From the NCBI RefSeq assembly GCF_000410875.1, contig NZ_AROI01000010.1:62001-126000 (forward strand): a stretch of DNA of 64,000 bases, in the 5' to 3' direction. This DNA comes from Halopseudomonas pelagia CL-AP6 (GTDB taxonomy: Bacteria; Pseudomonadota; Gammaproteobacteria; Pseudomonadales; Pseudomonadaceae). The notes beneath the pieces were generated by a model, which was not told the DNA's origin, made no database searches, and saw only the letters and a list, made by a program, of their open reading frames with translations. This document shows, in pieces, positions 42,660 to 52,586 of the stretch. The position numbers and the translations under genes were made by a program. Numbering within the stretch: the first letter of the stretch is position 1; every line of letters begins with the position of its first letter.

Positions 42660-44039
42660 TCAGCGATCGAGCATTGGCTCTTTCACAGCAACATCAACCT
42701 TCTCGCTCAAGAAGGTCTCAAGCGAGTCATCCATCGCATCCATCCACGGTGTGTGGTGCGTGGGTGCCAGGGTGCCCGTCAACGTTGAACGGTAGCTCTT
42801 GTTACGATAGCCAAGGATGTCCTGCTCCTTGTGGTGCTCCCATTCCTTGAAGATCACCGCTACGCCTTCTACATCGAAGTCCGGGTAATCCGTGGGCTGC
42901 ACCAGATCGCGGATATAGGCAGCCTGAAAATCAATCGCCTGGAACGGATCTTCCACCTGCGCTTCACGCGCCACCCAGGTCGCCATATCGGCAGCGCGCT
43001 GGTTCTCGTCCGGCAACGCAATGCGCCCCAGGATCACATCCCGTGCGTACCAGGCTTGCGCGTCAAACATGTTGAAGGTGTAGTACTGATCCTGCATGCC
43101 GAGAAACATCAGCTTCGGGTTCTGCTCGAAGAAGATGCCCTTATACAGGCTCTGCGGATACAAGCGGTTCGCCGTGTTCAACGTCAGGTTATCGGGCAGG
43201 AACGGAAAGTGATGCTGGTAACCGGTACAGAGCACAATTGCATCCACGTCCTGGCTGCTACCGTCCTTGAAATAGGCTGTTTTGCCTACCACTTTAATAA
43301 GCAAAGGTACTTCTTTGAACGAATCGGGCCAGTCGAAACCCATAGGCTGGGTGCGATAGCTGAAAGTGACCGACTTGGCTCCGTACTTGTGGCACTGGGT
43401 GCCTATGTCCTCAGCGGAATAGCTACTACCCACCAGCAGCAGATCCTTACCTTTGAATTCGCAGGCATCACGGAAGTCATGCGCGTGCATCACCCGCCCT
43501 GGAAACTGCTCCAGGCCTTCGAACCAGGGCGCATTAGGCGTGGAAAAGTGCCCGGTGGCACAGACCACATAATCGAACTCTTCGGTGCACAGCACATCCT
43601 GCTTCAGGTCTCGCACGGTCACCGCGAACTTGCCGGTGTCTTCTGAGTAATCTACCCAGTGCACTGCGGTATTGAAGCGGATGTATTTTCTAGCGCCGCT
43701 CTTGTCGACCCGACCCATGATGTAATCACGCAACACGGCGCGCGGCGGATACGAGGGAATCGGCCGGCCAAAATGCTCTTCAAAGCTGTAGTCAGCAAAC
43801 TCCAGGCATTCTTTCGGCCCGTTGGACCACAGGTAACGGTACATGCTGCCGTGAACCGGCTCGCCGTAGGCATCCAGGCCGGTGCGCCAGGTGTAATTCC
43901 ACATCCCACCCAGGTCGCTCTGTTTTTCATAACACACAATCTCGGGTATCTCGGCGCCGCCAAGGCGGGCCGCTTCAAAAGCGCGAATTTGGGCTAATCC
44001 ACTTGGGCCAGCCCCAAGAATGGCGATTCGTAAGCTCAT
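42660..44039 (-). CDS. tmm: Trimethylamine monooxygenase-like flavoprotein (Tmm)
   Basis: A 459-residue flavin-containing monooxygenase that matches bacterial trimethylamine monooxygenase well beyond generic FMO level. The marks are [16 protein letters not shown] (FAD), [19 protein letters not shown] near 66, [14 protein letters not shown] (FMO fingerprint), [16 protein letters not shown] (NADPH), and the C-terminal [26 protein letters not shown] block. It oxidises trimethylamine to the N-oxide with NADPH and oxygen. The ATG at 44039 follows GAGG at 6-bp spacing. No TMAO demethylase (tdm) is in this window. Two perfect hairpins lie in its leader. Confidence 0.9.
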   Translation of the reverse strand: MSLRIAILGAGPSGLAQIRAFEAARLGGAEIPEIVCYEKQSDLGGMWNYTWRTGLDAYGEPVHGSMYRYLWSNGPKECLEFADYSFEEHFGRPIPSYPPRAVLRDYIMGRVDKSGARKYIRFNTAVHWVDYSEDTGKFAVTVRDLKQDVLCTEEFDYVVCATGHFSTPNAPWFEGLEQFPGRVMHAHDFRDACEFKGKDLLLVGSSYSAEDIGTQCHKYGAKSVTFSYRTQPMGFDWPDSFKEVPLLIKVVGKTAYFKDGSSQDVDAIVLCTGYQHHFPFLPDNLTLNTANRLYPQSLYKGIFFEQNPKLMFLGMQDQYYTFNMFDAQAWYARDVILGRIALPDENQRAADMATWVAREAQVEDPFQAIDFQAAYIRDLVQPTDYPDFDVEGVAVIFKEWEHHKEQDILGYRNKSYRSTLTGTLAPTHHTPWMDAMDDSLETFLSEKVDVAVKEPMLDR

Positions 44040-44371
44040 GGTATTCCTCTATTCAAATTAGCAAGGTCCAACCCACCCATAAAACCAGCGGGCAGACGAC
44101 TTTCTCGGCAACGAGAAAGATGCACGCAGTGGCGTGCAAAAAAGCAGGATTAACTGCGGATAGTTAACGCTCCCAGGCCATGTGAACCAGAGTCTACAAA
44201 GGCAAGGAGCATCAAGATAAAAGTCGAACTGTAAGCCGCGGGGGCTGTGTCGCATAACGTCGAAACCGCGCCAGAAAGACGGGCTCGAGATGACCGGAAG
44301 AAGCAGCGCAATACTGTATTCCGTGGCGCTCTAGTGAATAAGCGAGGGGCTATGGTAACACAGATGCGGCC
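44040..44371. other. Gene-free stretch holding the tmm leader with two hairpins
   Basis: No gene was found in these 332 bases. CTTTCTCG-GCAA-CGAGAAAG (44100-44119) and TGCACGC-AGTG-GCGTGCA (44121-44138) are two adjacent perfect hairpins about 60 to 100 bases upstream of the tmm start. Read on the minus strand they would lie in its mRNA leader and could be regulatory. The remainder, towards the methyltransferase, shows nothing clear. Confidence 0.6.
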
Positions 44372-45055
44372 TCAGGCCGGGGCACGCCGCCATACGGTCG
44401 CCAGCCACGGCTGCTGATCACGCGGTAAACCGGCAGGCCTGTAGTAGTGCTCAATCTCGACAAAACCCGCCGCCTGCATAAACGCGCGCCAGGTCTCCAG
44501 CCGGTAATAGGCCGCATAGCGATCACCCGTCCAGCCTTCCTGATCATCTCCGCGCGGGTTGGAGCTAAACAACACGCCGCCCGGTTTCAGCGTGTGATGC
44601 AACTGCCGCAACGCGGCGGGCAATATCTTGCTGGGAATATGAAACAGCGTCGCGTTGGCAAAAATCCCGTCGAAACGCTCCGCCGGCAAATCCAGCATCA
44701 GAAAGTCCTGCAGCCATACTTCGCAACCACTGTCCTGCTTGGCCATCTCGACAAAGCGCTCGCAACCATCCAGCCCCACCGCCACATGCCCCAGCGCCGT
44801 AAAGGTGCGCAGATCCCGCCCCGGCCCGCAGCCCATATCCAGTATCTGCAGCGGCGCGGGCGCCTGAATATGCCGCAGCAAGGCATCAATGTTCTGGCTT
44901 ACATCATGATCGCGCGTACCCTCGCGAAAGCCCTCGGCATTCTGCTGATAGTGTTTCAGCGTCTGCCGGGCCAGCCCGGCCAACTCATCCTGCGGTTTGG
45001 CGTGGGTGTCGGATTGCGCGTCGATAAGGCGTTGCAGGCTATGGCGGTCAGACAT
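44372..45055 (-). CDS. Class I SAM-dependent methyltransferase
   Basis: A 227-residue methyltransferase. Motif I is LDMGCGPGRDLRTF near residue 74, with GLDGCERFVEMAK following, motif IV in FDGIFANATLFHIPS, and LKPGGVLFSSNPRGDD as the post-motif. The N-terminus is polar and the C-terminus (WLATVWRRAP) ends the fold. The substrate is unknown. It lies upstream of tmm on the same strand, but the 332-base gap and hairpins suggest separate promoters. Confidence 0.85.
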   Translation of the reverse strand: MSDRHSLQRLIDAQSDTHAKPQDELAGLARQTLKHYQQNAEGFREGTRDHDVSQNIDALLRHIQAPAPLQILDMGCGPGRDLRTFTALGHVAVGLDGCERFVEMAKQDSGCEVWLQDFLMLDLPAERFDGIFANATLFHIPSKILPAALRQLHHTLKPGGVLFSSNPRGDDQEGWTGDRYAAYYRLETWRAFMQAAGFVEIEHYYRPAGLPRDQQPWLATVWRRAPA

Positions 45056-45290
45056 GGGGTGGCTTGGCTCCAGCTGTAATCATCGGTCATAGACTAGCGC
45101 GTTAGAGCCGAACATGCTCAACCGTATGACAAATACACTCGCGTAATACGCGGGTTTGCCAGTTTGGCCGAAGTAAAGACATCCATCAATTTGGCCCTTT
45201 TGTTACAGAGGTTTACTGCTTCAGGCAACTCGACGCTTGATAGGTTATAAAGAACAAAAAAAAGTCCTAGCGCCCTCAGCGAGAAACCCC

Positions 45291-46526
45291 ATGTCCGAAA
45301 ACGCCAGAACGGACCGCATGAAAATCGACGTAACCCAACTCACCATTGGGATGTATGTATTCGAACTGGACCGTCCCTGGACAGACACCAGCTTTTTATT
45401 TCAAGGTTTTCGCATTCGCCAGCAGCAGGAAATATGGTTGCTGCAGGAAGTGTGTAAACATGTCTGGGTTGATTCCAGACGTACCGTAGGCGTGAAACAG
45501 CAACTGATAGAAAACCATGCTCAGTCAGCCAGTTTGCAGCCTATTGTTGGCAAGGTCGAATTCAATCAAGAGGTCGATCAGGCCTCCCCCGCCTGGCATG
45601 CTGCACGCGAAGAATCATTGCGCATTCTCGACGCAGTCAGGATGGGCCAAGAGCTGGACGTCCAGGCGGTGAAAGCCGTGGTCAAGGAATGCGTTGACAG
45701 TATTCTTCGCAACCCTGCTGCCATGCTCTGGTTGGCCAGAATCAAACACAGCGACGATTACACCGCCGAACATTCGCTGCGGGTCTCCATACTCGCTATA
45801 GCCTTAGCCAGAGAACTTGGACTGCCGGATTACCAACTCGAACAGATTGGTGTCTGTGGCATGTTGCATGATGTTGGCAAGATTAAAGTACCTAACGAGA
45901 TTCTCAACAAACCCGGCGCACTCACCGCAGAGGAACTGCGCATTATGCAGAGCCATGCGCTTGAAGGGCGCAAGCTATTAATGAGTAATCAGCAGATCAC
46001 CCCAGCCACAGTAGATGTCGCCTACTCCCACCATGAACGCCTGGATGGCAAGGGTTACCCACGCGGCCTCGACGCAAGCAGAATCCCCTACTTTGCGAAA
46101 ATTATCGCGGTAGTCGATGCCTATGACGCCATCAACAGCGACCGGGTCTACAGCAAAGGCAAGTCCAGCCTGGAGTCGCTACGCATTCTCCTTGACGCCG
46201 CCAACAGTCATTTCGATGAAGAAATAGTAGGTCACTTTATCCGTCTGATAGGTATCTACCCACCCGGGGAAATTGTCGAGCTGACCAATGGCGAGGTGGG
46301 CATCATTATTGGCTGCCCACCCAGTAACAAACTCAAACCGAAAATACTGCGCGTGCTGGATGCCAACAAAGAAATCTGCAGGGAAATCGTTATCGACCTG
46401 GCCAATACGACTGCCGATGCCAGTGGCAAGCCTTACAGGATTCACGAGGTACACAGCAGTGGTGCCTTTGGTATTGATATCGACGCCTACCGTCGCAAGG
46501 GCCTGCTAATCCCGGCCAATCTATAA
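45291..46526 (+). CDS. HD-GYP domain c-di-GMP phosphodiesterase with DUF3391
   Basis: A 411-residue protein. The N-terminal DUF3391 domain (VTQLTIGMYVFELDRPWTDT) is followed by an HD-GYP domain with YTAEHSLRVS, MLHDVGKIKVPNEILNKPG, HHERLDGKGYPRGL and DAYDAINSDRVY. HD-GYP enzymes hydrolyse c-di-GMP to pGpG or GMP. All HD and GYP residues appear intact. Start ATG 45291 is supported by a GAGA upstream; an ATG at 45318 is also possible. It lies alone between the divergent methyltransferase and the chemoreceptor. Confidence 0.92.
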   Translation: MSENARTDRMKIDVTQLTIGMYVFELDRPWTDTSFLFQGFRIRQQQEIWLLQEVCKHVWVDSRRTVGVKQQLIENHAQSASLQPIVGKVEFNQEVDQASPAWHAAREESLRILDAVRMGQELDVQAVKAVVKECVDSILRNPAAMLWLARIKHSDDYTAEHSLRVSILAIALARELGLPDYQLEQIGVCGMLHDVGKIKVPNEILNKPGALTAEELRIMQSHALEGRKLLMSNQQITPATVDVAYSHHERLDGKGYPRGLDASRIPYFAKIIAVVDAYDAINSDRVYSKGKSSLESLRILLDAANSHFDEEIVGHFIRLIGIYPPGEIVELTNGEVGIIIGCPPSNKLKPKILRVLDANKEICREIVIDLANTTADASGKPYRIHEVHSSGAFGIDIDAYRRKGLLIPANL

Positions 46527-46615
46527 ACAGGGTAACTGAGAATCTTATCGAAATCAGCGTGCTGCTTCCGGATGAAAGGTCTGAACGATTTTGCACAGTA
46601 CTGAGTACTTCACAG

Positions 46616-48781
46616 TCATGATGCTTTTTTAACTTTGAAGCGACTTAGCTCGCGCTGCATCGCCGAAGCCCGCGCAGAAAGATCCCTTGCTGCCACCGCA
46701 CAATCTTGCGAATTAGACTGGTTTTGCTGCGTCACTTCATCGATCTGCTCAAGGCCAATGCTGGCCTGCTGTAAGCCAGAAGCCTGCTCACTGGAAGCTT
46801 GGTAGATTAGAGAAACCAAGGTAGACACCGCGCTGGTTCCACTGACGATATTTTTAAGCGACTCCGCAGTTCGACCAGCGATGATCATTCCGCGTTGCGT
46901 TTTGGTCGCCGAGTCGGCGATCAGCGCTGCCGTCTGCTGGGCTGCCTCAGCGCTTCGTGCGGCGAGGCTACGCACCTCGTCGGCCACCACTGCAAAACCA
47001 CGCCCAAGCTCGCCTGCCCTTGCAGCCTCAATCGCGGCATTTAACGCCAACAGGTTAGTTTGCGCAGCAATGTTATCGATGGTGGTAATGATCGCAGTGA
47101 TGTCTTTGCCCGAATTGTCGATTTCCGTCATGGCGGCAATGAGTTCGCTCATCAGCTTGTCACTTTCGCCGGCGTCAGCCCGTGAAGCTTCGGATTGCTC
47201 ATCGGCTTTTTTGGCGTTCTCAGCGTTATCCGACGTCTGAGCGGCCATCTGTGTCATGACCGCACTGATTTCGGTAATGGAAGAGGCAGAACTTGACGCT
47301 CCGTCTGATAGCGATTGACTCAGGTCGGCAACCTGGTCCGAACTACCGGTAATCTGGGTGGCGCTACCCTGTACCTCGGATATAAGGTTATTCAGGTTGC
47401 TGACCATCTTCTCTAGCGACTTGCCAAGGGTGTCATGAGGTGAGGACAACCTGACCTCCAAATCAAGATCGCCTTCAGAAATGCGCTCTGCCACCCTAAC
47501 CTGGCGTTGCAAGCTTTCAGACATATCGTTCAAAGCGAGCGACAGCTGCCCTACTTCATCCTCAGATTGCTGAACTAGACGGCTGGAGAAGTCACCTAAA
47601 CTGATATTGGCTGCCAGTGCTGCGGCGTCCCGGATCGGCCCAACGATTTTCGCTGCTGCAAACCATAATACTGCCAAAGCCAACAGCGAAATGCCCAATC
47701 CTACTATCACCTGCCAGATACTGTTACTGACGCTGCGCGCGCCCAACTCACTATCCAAGGCGATTGCCTGACTCATGACTACTGCTTTAGGCAGACGAAT
47801 CAACAATGCCCATGGCTTACCGGTGCGCCCGAGCTGAATCGGCATCAGCACTTCAATATTTTCAGTTGCTTGATTGAGCAGGCTTTGACCGCGGCCACTT
47901 TGAATATTGGCTAAAACCTCTTCCCAGGATTCAGGCAGCAACGCTTTGATCGGCTGACCAATAAGGTCTATGTGCTGACTGTCAGCCACCACCAACCCTT
48001 GATTACTCATAATGGTCACAGAGCCTTTACCGTCATAAAGGTCCGCCGACATCTGTTCGCTCAGCCTTTGGATGAAGGCGATATCGAAATCAGCACCGAC
48101 TACACCGTAAAATTTGCCATCAGCGATAATCGGAACCGACAAGGTTGTCAGCCAGACCTTTTTGCCCTGCACAACATACGGAATCGGATCCAATACACTT
48201 TCTGTCAGCGTTGAGCGCGGGCCGCTGTACCAGCCGCCCTTAAGAACACCATTGGGATGGCGGTCTGTGGAGTCATATTCCACCAGAGGCTGCACCGCAA
48301 CATGGCCGTCTGCGCTGCGTGTCCAGTAAGGCGTGAAGCGCCCGGTCGACGGGTTGCTGCCGTCTTCGCCGTTGGTGAACGCAAAATCATTCCCGTCCAA
48401 CGCATTCGGCTCCCAGCATGAATAGGTGCCGTTGAAGTCAGGGTTATCCTTCAAGACGTTAAGCAGCACAGTATTAATCTGTTCACGCCCCAGATCTAAA
48501 GGGCTCTGTGAGGTTTTGCTTGCGGCAAAGGCACTGGCCATAGTGCGAGCAGCATCCAGGGCATTCTGCAATTTGGACTGGATAGCATTCGCACGGGACT
48601 CAGCCAGATTTTGAATCTCGCGGATGGTTGACTCTTCAACGAGCGCCGATACTTCCACAGACACATACTGGTCATTTGCCCGAGAGGTAAACAGCCCATA
48701 TATGACCAGGCTAGCAGATGAAACAAGCAAGCATAGACCTGCCGTTACACAAATACGTGCCTGCAATGACTTAAGCTTCAT
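46616..48781 (-). CDS. Methyl-accepting chemotaxis protein with dCache sensor
   Basis: A 721-residue chemoreceptor. A membrane helix ([20 protein letters not shown]), a long periplasmic double-Cache domain (about 35-335, with [44 protein letters not shown], typical of amino-acid or amine sensors), a second helix ([20 protein letters not shown]), HAMP ([12 protein letters not shown]), and the signalling tip [35 protein letters not shown]. No C-terminal pentapeptide is seen. The ligand is unknown, but amino acids are common for such dCache domains. Confidence 0.93.
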   Translation of the reverse strand: MKLKSLQARICVTAGLCLLVSSASLVIYGLFTSRANDQYVSVEVSALVEESTIREIQNLAESRANAIQSKLQNALDAARTMASAFAASKTSQSPLDLGREQINTVLLNVLKDNPDFNGTYSCWEPNALDGNDFAFTNGEDGSNPSTGRFTPYWTRSADGHVAVQPLVEYDSTDRHPNGVLKGGWYSGPRSTLTESVLDPIPYVVQGKKVWLTTLSVPIIADGKFYGVVGADFDIAFIQRLSEQMSADLYDGKGSVTIMSNQGLVVADSQHIDLIGQPIKALLPESWEEVLANIQSGRGQSLLNQATENIEVLMPIQLGRTGKPWALLIRLPKAVVMSQAIALDSELGARSVSNSIWQVIVGLGISLLALAVLWFAAAKIVGPIRDAAALAANISLGDFSSRLVQQSEDEVGQLSLALNDMSESLQRQVRVAERISEGDLDLEVRLSSPHDTLGKSLEKMVSNLNNLISEVQGSATQITGSSDQVADLSQSLSDGASSSASSITEISAVMTQMAAQTSDNAENAKKADEQSEASRADAGESDKLMSELIAAMTEIDNSGKDITAIITTIDNIAAQTNLLALNAAIEAARAGELGRGFAVVADEVRSLAARSAEAAQQTAALIADSATKTQRGMIIAGRTAESLKNIVSGTSAVSTLVSLIYQASSEQASGLQQASIGLEQIDEVTQQNQSNSQDCAVAARDLSARASAMQRELSRFKVKKAS

Positions 48782-48888
48782 GATATGACATGCCCACTAT
48801 TTTTTTGCCTACGTTAAATACGACGGCCCTTTGTGTCTTTAGAGCAATTAACGAATTACGATCAAATCAACAGCTTTCTAATAATTAC

Positions 48889-49026
48889 CTATTCTTTTAA
48901 ATGGCAGCTCAACTGCAGGAAAAAGGTAATAAACAGCGCTGCCAGGGCGGCAGGCAAAGCGGATTTATAGATCACCAACATCAGTCTTTTATGAGGCTCC
49001 TGTGATGGCGCAGCGATATTATCAGG
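48889..49026 (-). pseudogene. Decayed copy of the 5' end of a CsgG-like lipoprotein gene
   Basis: Reading on the minus strand, GTG at 48975 starts VIYKSALPAALAALF, matching the start of the intact CsgG-family gene at 41378 (also GTG, IYKSALPAALAALF). The upstream DNA also matches, including GCGATATTATCAGG at 49013-49026 and 41415-41428 at nearly the same distance from the GTG (38 and 37 bp). After about 15 codons the match is lost and a stop appears at 48889. This is a truncated duplicate or recombination scar, not a functional gene. Confidence 0.7.
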
Positions 49027-49050
49027 AGCAAAATTTGGCGGACATAGTAC

Positions 49051-49210
49051 TTAGTAACAACGCATTACCGCCTTTAGCATCACATCTCCTCTAGGCGCAT
49101 GTTCCGTCATCAGCTCCGCAACCCAGTCGATAAACACCCGCAGTTTGACGCTGATATGGCGGTTGGGCGGATAGGCCACATAGAGTGGCATCGGGGTAGC
49201 TTGGCTGTAT
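49051..49210 (-). pseudogene. C-terminal remnant of a LysR-type regulator
   Basis: An open frame on the minus strand ends with PMPLYVAYPPNRHISVKLRVFIDW and VAELMTEHAP, the typical C-terminus of LysR-type regulators (VxYPPNRHLSxKxRxFxDW). No helix-turn-helix or effector domain precedes it; the upstream frame is unrelated sequence. The stop is at 49051. It may have controlled the SDR gene nearby before being lost. It abuts the CsgG-like remnant. Confidence 0.6.
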
Positions 49211-49301
49211 GGCTTTGATTTTGAGATCAAGATGATTGCCAAGATTCCAGAGGTTTCAGAGGGGTAACCCGCCCACATCCGATATCTGGGATCGAGTGAC
49301 A

Positions 49302-49342
49302 GACATCTCCGACCAGCTGCGCTCGTGTAAGTCGGAGATGTC
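49302..49342. terminator. 12-bp inverted repeat after the SnoaL gene
   Basis: GACATCTCCGAC (49302-49313) and GTCGGAGATGTC (49331-49342) form a perfect 12-bp stem with a 17-base loop. It lies 9 bases after the SnoaL-like stop on the minus strand and probably ends that transcript, though no T-run follows. Confidence 0.55.
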
Positions 49343-49350
49343 CTGCCATA

Positions 49351-49833
49351 TCACTTCATCAGTTCTGTCAGTGCCCAGGTATCCAGAAACGCAGTGACCT
49401 GGGTGATCCTTCCATCCCTCATTACCAGGTGCCAGGCATAGCTATTGGCATAGCGCGCACCATCCATCGCCGTGGCAGCACCATCCCATAGAACGACAAC
49501 GCTGTTACCTTGCGCTATCAGGTGCCTCACCGTCGGTGTGATGGCTGTCTGCAGCCGGGCATGAATGGGCTCAACCGCGCCTTCGACCAAGGCCTGTTTG
49601 CTGTTGTAGGTGTCAGACACCGGACTAACGCCCGCTACCGTCCACTGCGCATCCTCAGCGAGCAAATCAAACACGCTGCCGCGGCCTTGCTGCCAGTTCT
49701 CAAAGGCTTGCTGCACCAGAGCAGTATTGGTGTCTTCAAGCGATTTATGGCTTTCCGCCTGCGCGGTAAAAGCCAGTAGCAACAAGACTGGCAGCAGGTA
49801 TCTGACCTTGCTGAAATACGTTCTGAAGTTCAT
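49351..49833 (-). CDS. Exported SnoaL/NTF2-like protein
   Basis: A 160-residue protein with an N-terminal signal peptide (YLLPVLLLLAFTAQAES) and an NTF2-like cone-shaped domain (LVQQAFENWQQGRGSVFDLLAEDAQWTVAG, then WHLVMRDGRITQVTAFLD). These domains bind small ligands or act as simple isomerases or dehydratases; function cannot be told here. Start ATG 49833 follows GAGGAG. It lies 24 bp after the SDR stop on the same strand, so both form one transcript. Confidence 0.82.
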   Translation of the reverse strand: MNFRTYFSKVRYLLPVLLLLAFTAQAESHKSLEDTNTALVQQAFENWQQGRGSVFDLLAEDAQWTVAGVSPVSDTYNSKQALVEGAVEPIHARLQTAITPTVRHLIAQGNSVVVLWDGAATAMDGARYANSYAWHLVMRDGRITQVTAFLDTWALTELMK

Positions 49834-49857
49834 ATCATTCTCCTCGGAATCAAATAT

Positions 49858-50595
49858 TCAATGGGCACTTGCGGTAGGCCGCACAATGATCTCGCTGGTA
49901 TCCACATCCTCGGGCTGCTCGACGGCAAAACGGATCGCACGGGCGATAGCGAAGGGGCTGACAGCAACCTGCCGGAACGCTTTCATCTCTTCACGCCCCT
50001 GCTCATCCGAAATGCTGTCGGCCAGTTCGGATTCGGTTACGCCAGGGCTGATAGTGGTCACCCGCAGCTTTGAGTTTTCCTGACGCAAACCATCAGAAAT
50101 AGCCCACACCGCATACTTGGTGGCGCAATACACCGCCGCCGTCGGCGACACCGCATGGGCTCCGATGGAAGCAATATTGATGATCTGCCCGTGATTTTGC
50201 GCCTGCATTGCCGGCAGCACGGCGGCAATCCCATACAACACACCCCGAATATTCACATCGATCATGCGCTCCCACTCATCCACCTTCAGTGCAGCCAGCG
50301 GAGACAGCGGCATAACACCCGCGTTGTTGATCAGCACATCGACACCGCCAAACTCGCCCAGCGCGTAGTCGATGAAGGCCTGCACCTGGTCACGCTGCGT
50401 TACATCCAGGCAGCAGGCTCTGGCGACGCCACCCGAGGCAGTGATGTCCGCCACCAGTTTCTCCAGCCGCTCGGTACGCCGCGCCCCAAGCACCACGCGC
50501 GCACCCTGCTCTGCCAACAACCACGCAGTCGCCTCGCCAATGCCGCTGCTGGCGCCAGTGATCAGGATGACCTTTCCATCGATGAGATTGCTCAT
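49858..50595 (-). CDS. SDR family oxidoreductase
   Basis: A 245-residue short-chain dehydrogenase. The NAD(P)-binding motif is TGASSGIGEAT near residue 12, NNAG follows near 86, and the catalytic Ser-Tyr-Lys set is ASIGAHAVSPTAAVYCATKYAV. A Ser/Arg-rich loop after beta2 (GARRTERL) suggests NADP use. Start ATG 50595 follows GGAG at 8-bp spacing. The substrate is unknown. The AraC-type regulator lies divergently 179 bp away and may control it together with the SnoaL gene. Confidence 0.92.
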   Translation of the reverse strand: MSNLIDGKVILITGASSGIGEATAWLLAEQGARVVLGARRTERLEKLVADITASGGVARACCLDVTQRDQVQAFIDYALGEFGGVDVLINNAGVMPLSPLAALKVDEWERMIDVNIRGVLYGIAAVLPAMQAQNHGQIINIASIGAHAVSPTAAVYCATKYAVWAISDGLRQENSKLRVTTISPGVTESELADSISDEQGREEMKAFRQVAVSPFAIARAIRFAVEQPEDVDTSEIIVRPTASAH

Positions 50596-50774
50596 TACTT
50601 GCACTCCTGCCGGTTAAGAACGTGAATAATCACAACAGAAGACATGCTAGGGAGCGCAGCGCCAGGTGCTAAGCCCTGTTCGTATTCGAGTCTTGCCTAT
50701 TTGTATCAACGGGCCTGCATAACGCCGGAATATGTGCTGATATATAGCCTGGTTGTCTAATCGGGAGTGGTCAG

Positions 50775-51752
50775 GTGAACAGTGTTTCTTTGCCGCGGGC
50801 GCGCATGATCGAGTTGGTGAAACGTCTGGCGCCGGCTGAAGGCTATACCCAGTCGATGCTCGATGGCGTCACCTTCATGCGCTCCAATCGCTCAATCCCG
50901 GTGACGCCGGCGCTGTATGAGCCAAGTATTGTGATCGTGCTGCAAGGTAAAAAGCGCGGCTTTCATGGCGGCCACAGATACCTATACGACGCAGGGCACT
51001 ATCTGGTGCTATCTGTGCCTCTGCCCTTTGTTACCGAAACCGAGGCCAGCGAGGCAGAACCGATGCTTGGCCTAGCCTTGCGCATAAACCAGACACTGAC
51101 CGCGCAATTGGCCATGGACGTAGATGAAACCCTGTCTCAACCCCCGATCAAACCGGCCACCCTCTATGCAACACCCCTGGATGACAAGCTGGAAGACGCC
51201 ACGCTCAGGCTGCTCGAGGCGCTCAGCTCACCGCTGGAAGCAGCAGTGCTGGCACCCTCGATCTTTCGGGAAATCACCTACCGCGTACTCATCAGTGAAC
51301 AGGGTGGCGGTTTGCGCGCAGCGCTGCTGCAAAGTGGCAACTTTGGCCGTATCGCCAAAGTGCTGAGAAGCATTCATACCCAGTATGAGCACAGCCTGAA
51401 TGTCGGCGCCCTGGCCAAGGAAGCCAACATGAGCATTCCTACCTTCCACATCCACTTCAAAGCGGTGACTAACACCTCGCCGCTGCAATACATCAAGGCC
51501 ATCCGACTGCACCAGGCACGCCTGCTGATGATCCGCGAAGGCTCCAGTGCCGCCACGGCCTCGCATCGGGTGGGCTACGAAAGCGCCTCGCAGTTCAGCC
51601 GCGAGTTCAAGCGTCTGTTTGGCCGCAGCCCTGTAGAGGAGGCGCGGTATTTGAAGCAGGTGTTGGCAATTGCAGGGCCAGTGAATGAAATAGCAGCCGA
51701 GCAGCTTTCCTGCGCCAGGAATAGGGTGCATCCTCTAAACCATCAGCAATAA
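50775..51752 (+). CDS. AraC family regulator with AraC_N domain
   Basis: A 325-residue regulator. The N-terminal AraC_N-type sensor (PRARMIELVKRLAPAEGYTQSMLDGVTFMRSN, then EPSIVIVLQGKKRGF) is followed by the AraC DNA-binding domain at the C-terminus (VGALAKEANMSIPTFHIHFKAVTNTSPLQYIKAIRLHQARLLM, then SHRVGYESASQFSREFKRLFG). GTG start at 50775 has GGGAG upstream. It is divergent from the SDR-SnoaL pair, and the 179-bp gap probably holds the shared control region. This type often activates an adjacent SDR gene. Confidence 0.9.
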   Translation: MNSVSLPRARMIELVKRLAPAEGYTQSMLDGVTFMRSNRSIPVTPALYEPSIVIVLQGKKRGFHGGHRYLYDAGHYLVLSVPLPFVTETEASEAEPMLGLALRINQTLTAQLAMDVDETLSQPPIKPATLYATPLDDKLEDATLRLLEALSSPLEAAVLAPSIFREITYRVLISEQGGGLRAALLQSGNFGRIAKVLRSIHTQYEHSLNVGALAKEANMSIPTFHIHFKAVTNTSPLQYIKAIRLHQARLLMIREGSSAATASHRVGYESASQFSREFKRLFGRSPVEEARYLKQVLAIAGPVNEIAAEQLSCARNRVHPLNHQQ

Positions 51753-51830
51753 AATCCGCATATTGGCGCTCATAAATTAATATTAATATTATTTTTTATG
51801 CAGTTACACAATCAATATCAACCCATTTAG

Positions 51831-52586
51831 ATGCGCATTGAAATCTGCAGAAACGGACAGTTGGCTCCAACAAAACGCATAGTTAAGGTTCAAAGGAGCT
51901 CATCGCCCGCCAAAGGCCCTGCAACCAAGAGGCAAAACACATTGCAGAAGAAACCTGTGGTACATCTGCCCAGAAAGCGCGCGAGCCAGGACCGGGCCAA
52001 GTTCACGGTGCAGGTTATTTATGATGGCTTTGTGCAGATCTGGCGCAGGCAGGGGCCCAGTGCGGTGAACACCCGGGCGATCGCCGAGGAGACTGGCTTC
52101 GCCGTTGGCACCATCTACGAGTACTTCCCCAATGCCACAGCGCTGCTCTCGGGCTACGTGCGGCACTGTATCGAATGGGAGATGGACAGACTCAGGGCCA
52201 GGGACCAACTGCTCTGTCAGGCGCCCTGGACAGAGCGCTTGTTTGAGCTGGTGCGGATAACGGCGGGGGCCGACCCAGAGGCGCCTTACCTGGACCGCAG
52301 CATGCTCCTGCAGGAAGGCCAGATAGCGCTCGACACCCACCACCGCCGCGCCTTTGAAAAGCTCTCTGACACCTGGGTCGAGATCATCGCCGGCTGGCCA
52401 GATCTGACCAACCCGCCAACACCCGACAGCATCCGCAACCTGTTCACCCTGGTATGGGGTGCCCGGCGCTATCGGCTGCTGGCCCAGATCGAGAGTCAAG
52501 AGCTAGGCGACTGGCTCGACTCCACCTATGCCATGTGCCTGAGCCAGCTCGGGGCAAACGCCGCTCAGGGCAACACCACAATATGA
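51831..52586 (+). CDS. TetR family transcriptional regulator
   Basis: About 251 residues. A basic, unstructured N-terminal stretch (KRIVKVQRSSSPAKGPATKRQ) precedes the TetR helix-turn-helix (FTVQVIYDGFVQIWRRQ then VNTRAIAEETGFAVGTIYEYFPNATALL). The C-terminal ligand domain is not recognised. The start is uncertain: ATG at 51831 has no good ribosome site, and the first 40 residues may be non-coding; a start near the GTG or TTG codons around residue 40 is possible. The 3' end overlaps the convergent DUF2855 gene by 22 bp; the two are probable partners. Confidence 0.82.
   Translation: MRIEICRNGQLAPTKRIVKVQRSSSPAKGPATKRQNTLQKKPVVHLPRKRASQDRAKFTVQVIYDGFVQIWRRQGPSAVNTRAIAEETGFAVGTIYEYFPNATALLSGYVRHCIEWEMDRLRARDQLLCQAPWTERLFELVRITAGADPEAPYLDRSMLLQEGQIALDTHHRRAFEKLSDTWVEIIAGWPDLTNPPTPDSIRNLFTLVWGARRYRLLAQIESQELGDWLDSTYAMCLSQLGANAAQGNTTI

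Noticed and set aside
44121-44144. Hairpin with an A-run after it on the plus strand, considered as a terminator for tmm or the methyltransferase.
   Set aside because: The T-run would precede the hairpin in the minus-strand transcript, so it cannot be an intrinsic terminator for genes on that strand.
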